Shown piece by piece: positions 61,846 through 64,000 of a DNA stretch of 64,000 nt. Both the position numbers and the translations under genes were made by a program. A model generated the notes under the pieces. That model made no database searches and was not told the DNA's origin. It saw only the letters and a program-made list of their open reading frames with translations. Each line of letters starts with the position of its first letter. The stretch's first letter is position 1. Source of the stretch: Mesorhizobium neociceri (GTDB lineage Bacteria > Pseudomonadota > Alphaproteobacteria > Rhizobiales > Rhizobiaceae); NCBI RefSeq assembly GCF_013520985.1, contig NZ_JACDTY010000002.1:372001-436000 (forward strand), given 5' to 3'.

Positions 61846-61861
61846 TGTTGCGCTGCAGCAT
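61846..61861 (+). promoter_or_regulatory. TTGC-N3-GCAG box upstream of exoY
   Basis: TGTTGCGCTGCAGCAT contains TTGC-N3-GCAG and lies 50 bases before the exoY start. It is the last member of the box family described at 13447. Confidence 0.5.
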
Positions 61862-61910
61862 TTTTTTGGTATCGTGCCATAAACCATCCGTTCAACGTAT
61901 GGAGCTTTGC

Positions 61911-62588
61911 ATGAGGGACGTTGCCAAGTCGGCCAATGCGGCATTTTCGCAGGTCGGCGTTGATTTTCCGCCACCGATCGGCGGGCTGCTGAAGCGCAGT
62001 TTCGATATTTTCGGTTCACTTTTCGGCCTGGTGGCGCTCAGCCCACTGTTCCTGATGGTGGCTCTTCTGGTCAAGCTTTCCGACGGTGGCTCGATCTTCT
62101 ACGGACACAAGCGAATCGGACGCGGCGGGCGGATTTTCCCCTGCCTCAAGTTCCGCACCATGGTCGAAGACGGCGAACGCGTGCTGACCGCTTATCTCGC
62201 GGCCAATCCGGAAGCCAACGCCGAATGGATCGCGACCCGCAAGCTGAAGAACGATCCGCGCGTCACCCGCGTCGGCGCCGTTCTCCGCAAGCTCAGCCTC
62301 GACGAGCTGCCGCAGATCATCAACATCCTGCAGGGTGACATGAGCCTTGTCGGGCCTCGTCCCGTGGTGCGCGACGAGCTTGAAATCTATGGCAGCGCCG
62401 CGGTTTACTATTTGAAGTCGCGGCCGGGCCTGACCGGGCTCTGGCAGGTCAGCGGACGCAACGATGTCTCCTATGACAGCCGCGTCGCGTTCGACCGCCA
62501 CTATGTCGAGAACTGGTCGCTGTTCGAAGACGTTCGCATCATCCTCAAGACCGTACCTGCGGTGTGGATGTCGCGCGGTTCCTACTGA
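61911..62588 (+). CDS. exoY: Priming glycosyl-1-phosphate transferase ExoY
   Basis: A 225-residue enzyme of the bacterial sugar transferase family, the same length as Sinorhizobium ExoY. One membrane helix (about residues 28-50) is followed by the catalytic part: [30 protein letters not shown] and [12 protein letters not shown], then [19 protein letters not shown]. It transfers galactose-1-phosphate to the lipid carrier and starts EPS synthesis. The ATG at 61911 follows GGAGC at seven bases; an in-frame ATG at 61899 is possible. Confidence 0.93.
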   Translation: MRDVAKSANAAFSQVGVDFPPPIGGLLKRSFDIFGSLFGLVALSPLFLMVALLVKLSDGGSIFYGHKRIGRGGRIFPCLKFRTMVEDGERVLTAYLAANPEANAEWIATRKLKNDPRVTRVGAVLRKLSLDELPQIINILQGDMSLVGPRPVVRDELEIYGSAAVYYLKSRPGLTGLWQVSGRNDVSYDSRVAFDRHYVENWSLFEDVRIILKTVPAVWMSRGSY

Positions 62589-62751
62589 CCGACCGGAACT
62601 GGTCAGCAATCGGGCCGGTCCGGCCCGAAGCCAATCCGGCCCAAAGCCATTCGGCGATGGGCCGGCCTTGCATTGCAGCCGCGGTGCTCAATCAGCATTC
62701 GGCAGCAGGCCTATCGGGCGGATGGGGCCAAAACGGATCGGAAACGTTCAG

Positions 62752-64000
62752 TTGAAAACAGACATATCAGCCTATTTTCGCGTTGCCGGCCCGATGCGGC
62801 CCGCACGGCTCGTCGCCACGTGCCTCGCACTGTCGCTCACGGTTCCGGCCATGGCCGACGAATACCGGCTCGGCTCGCAGGACAAGCTCAACATCCGCGT
62901 CGCCGAATGGCAGACCGTCGAAGGCACATTCCGTGACTGGTCGGCGGTGAACGGCGAATATTCGGTCGGCCCGGCCGGCAATTTGTCGGTGCCGTTCGTC
63001 GGCGAATTGCCGGCCGCCGGCAAGACCACGTCGGAGATTGCGGCCGCCATCAGCGTCGCCCTGCAGCGCAAGCTCGCCTTGTCAGACAAGCCGGAAGCCT
63101 CGGTGGAAATGGTGCAGTTCCGGCCGTTCTATATCTCCGGCGAGATCCAGACGCCTGGCCAATTCCCCTATGTGCCTGAGCTGACCGTGCTGAAGGCGAT
63201 CAGCATCGCCGGCGGTATAAGGCGCAATTCCGACTTTGGCTCGCAGCTCGGCAAGGACCTGGTGACCGCCAAGGGCAATTTCGACATTTATGACGACCAG
63301 CGCGTCCGGCTGATCGTCAGGCGCGCCCGCATCGACGCCGATCTCGCCGGCCAGGTGAGTTTCGAAGCGCCGAAGGAGGTCGAGGGCGATCCGCGCTTGC
63401 CAACCATCGTCGCCGACGAAATGCAGATCCTGACCTCCGACCAGAAAGCGCTGAAGCTGAAGCTGCAGGCGCTCGATGATCTGAAAGGTGTGCTGCAGGG
63501 GGAAATCGACGCGCTGCAGAAAAAGATCGTCAACCAGCAGAAGCAGGTCGAGCTGGCACAACAGCAGGCGGACAGCATCGGTCCGCTGGCGCAGAAGGGC
63601 CTGATCGCCAACGCACGCCTGCTTTCCTCGCAGCAATCGGTTACCGACCTGCAAGGCAAGATCCTGGACTATGAGACAGCGATCCTCACCGCCAAGCAGT
63701 CGGTCAGCAAGGCGACGCAGGACGCCATCGACGCCCAGAACACGTTGAGTTCAAGCCTTGCCGCCGACCGGCAGCAGGTCGAAGCCGACCTCAACGAGGC
63801 GGCACTCAGGGTCAACATGCAGAAGGGCCTGATGGCCCAGGCATCGGACCCGGCCACGACCGCCGCCATCACCAACAACAGTGAAGAGCCGACCCTCATC
63901 TATTCACTGGTGCGCGTTACCGACGGCAAGACCAGCGAGATCGACGCCAAGGAAGATACGCCGGTGCTGCCGGGCGACGTCATCAAGGTGAAGCTGGCGC
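62752..64000 (+). CDS. exoF: Outer-membrane polysaccharide export protein ExoF, C-terminus cut by window
   Basis: 416 residues are visible before the window ends. A signal peptide (MRPARLVATCLALSLTVPAM, ending ADE) leads to a Poly_export domain (YRLGSQDKLNIRVAEWQTVE), SLBB-like repeats (ISGEIQTPGQFPYVPELTV) and a long coiled coil (about residues 240-360). This fits ExoF, which with ExoP carries EPS across the periplasm and outer membrane. The TTG at 62752 is given; ATG 62794, directly before the signal, is an alternative. It follows exoY by 163 bases. Confidence 0.85.
   Translation, partial: MKTDISAYFRVAGPMRPARLVATCLALSLTVPAMADEYRLGSQDKLNIRVAEWQTVEGTFRDWSAVNGEYSVGPAGNLSVPFVGELPAAGKTTSEIAAAISVALQRKLALSDKPEASVEMVQFRPFYISGEIQTPGQFPYVPELTVLKAISIAGGIRRNSDFGSQLGKDLVTAKGNFDIYDDQRVRLIVRRARIDADLAGQVSFEAPKEVEGDPRLPTIVADEMQILTSDQKALKLKLQALDDLKGVLQGEIDALQKKIVNQQKQVELAQQQADSIGPLAQKGLIANARLLSSQQSVTDLQGKILDYETAILTAKQSVSKATQDAIDAQNTLSSSLAADRQQVEADLNEAALRVNMQKGLMAQASDPATTAAITNNSEEPTLIYSLVRVTDGKTSEIDAKEDTPVLPGDVIKVKLA

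Overview
The window looks like chromosomal DNA of a high-GC alphaproteobacterium of the order Rhizobiales, most likely Mesorhizobium or a close relative. The evidence is a succinoglycan-type exo gene set (exoP, exoN, exoM, exoA, exoL-like, exoK, exoX-like, exoY, exoF), a RegB/RegA (ActS/ActR) redox pair, MmcB, HmrR/CueR, and several rhizobial palindromic intergenic elements. No rRNA, tRNA, CRISPR array, transposase or phage gene was seen. The first gene (L,D-transpeptidase) and the last (exoF) run off the edges.

Layout. 0-13.4 kb is mostly housekeeping: L,D-transpeptidase, a copper-type MerR regulator, a weakly coding stretch of small hypothetical genes (1.4-3.0 kb), mmcB, a frameshifted SDR gene with an ECF sigma factor, nhaA, regA/regB, hrpB, an EamA exporter and a PIG-L deacetylase. 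13.6-25.4 kb is one long plus-strand operon: a CUT1-type ABC importer with two different ATPases and a 68-residue membrane protein, a fused ATP-type dihydroxyacetone kinase, DhaL, DhaM, a private HPr and Enzyme I, an unknown protein and a separate DhaK. It appears to import a triose or polyol and phosphorylate dihydroxyacetone by both an ATP route and a PEP route.

25.4-29.9 kb is the most unusual region. Three short paralogous peptide genes (29, 34 and 29 aa) share a leader of the lasso type (Y-x-x-P-x-L-x-x-x-G-x-L) and differ in a short core that always contains Pro-Ser. Nearby lie a nucleotidyltransferase, a formyltransferase, an HPr-kinase-like P-loop protein, a lasso-B2-type protease and a PqqD-type leader-binding protein. 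There is no macrolactam cyclase, and the cores have no Asp or Glu acceptor. This looks like a non-lasso RiPP pathway built from lasso leader-processing and kinase parts.

30.4-35.9 kb holds a DUF2259-type secreted protein, prpE, an acyltransferase, a metallophosphatase and a truncated DJ-1/PfpI remnant. 35.9-64 kb is the exopolysaccharide locus: co-polymerase, nucleotide-sugar enzymes, glycosyltransferases, flippase, glycanase, priming transferase and outer-membrane export. Embedded in it (53.5-61.0 kb) is a complete lasso peptide cluster: nucleotidyltransferase, precursor A, B1, B2, cyclase C, kinase K and ABC exporter D. The precursor predicts a Gly1-Asp9 ring and ends in Ser, a plausible target for the kinase.

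Two themes link the window. A near-palindromic box, (C/T)TGC-N3-GCA(G/A), recurs upstream of the transport/kinase operon, the acyltransferase, exoL/flippase, a coiled-coil gene, the lasso operon and exoY; it resembles the known PhaR/AniA site and may tie exopolysaccharide and peptide genes to carbon storage. Rhizobial palindromic elements have also entered coding sequence in frame twice, in hrpB and in the lasso B2 gene.
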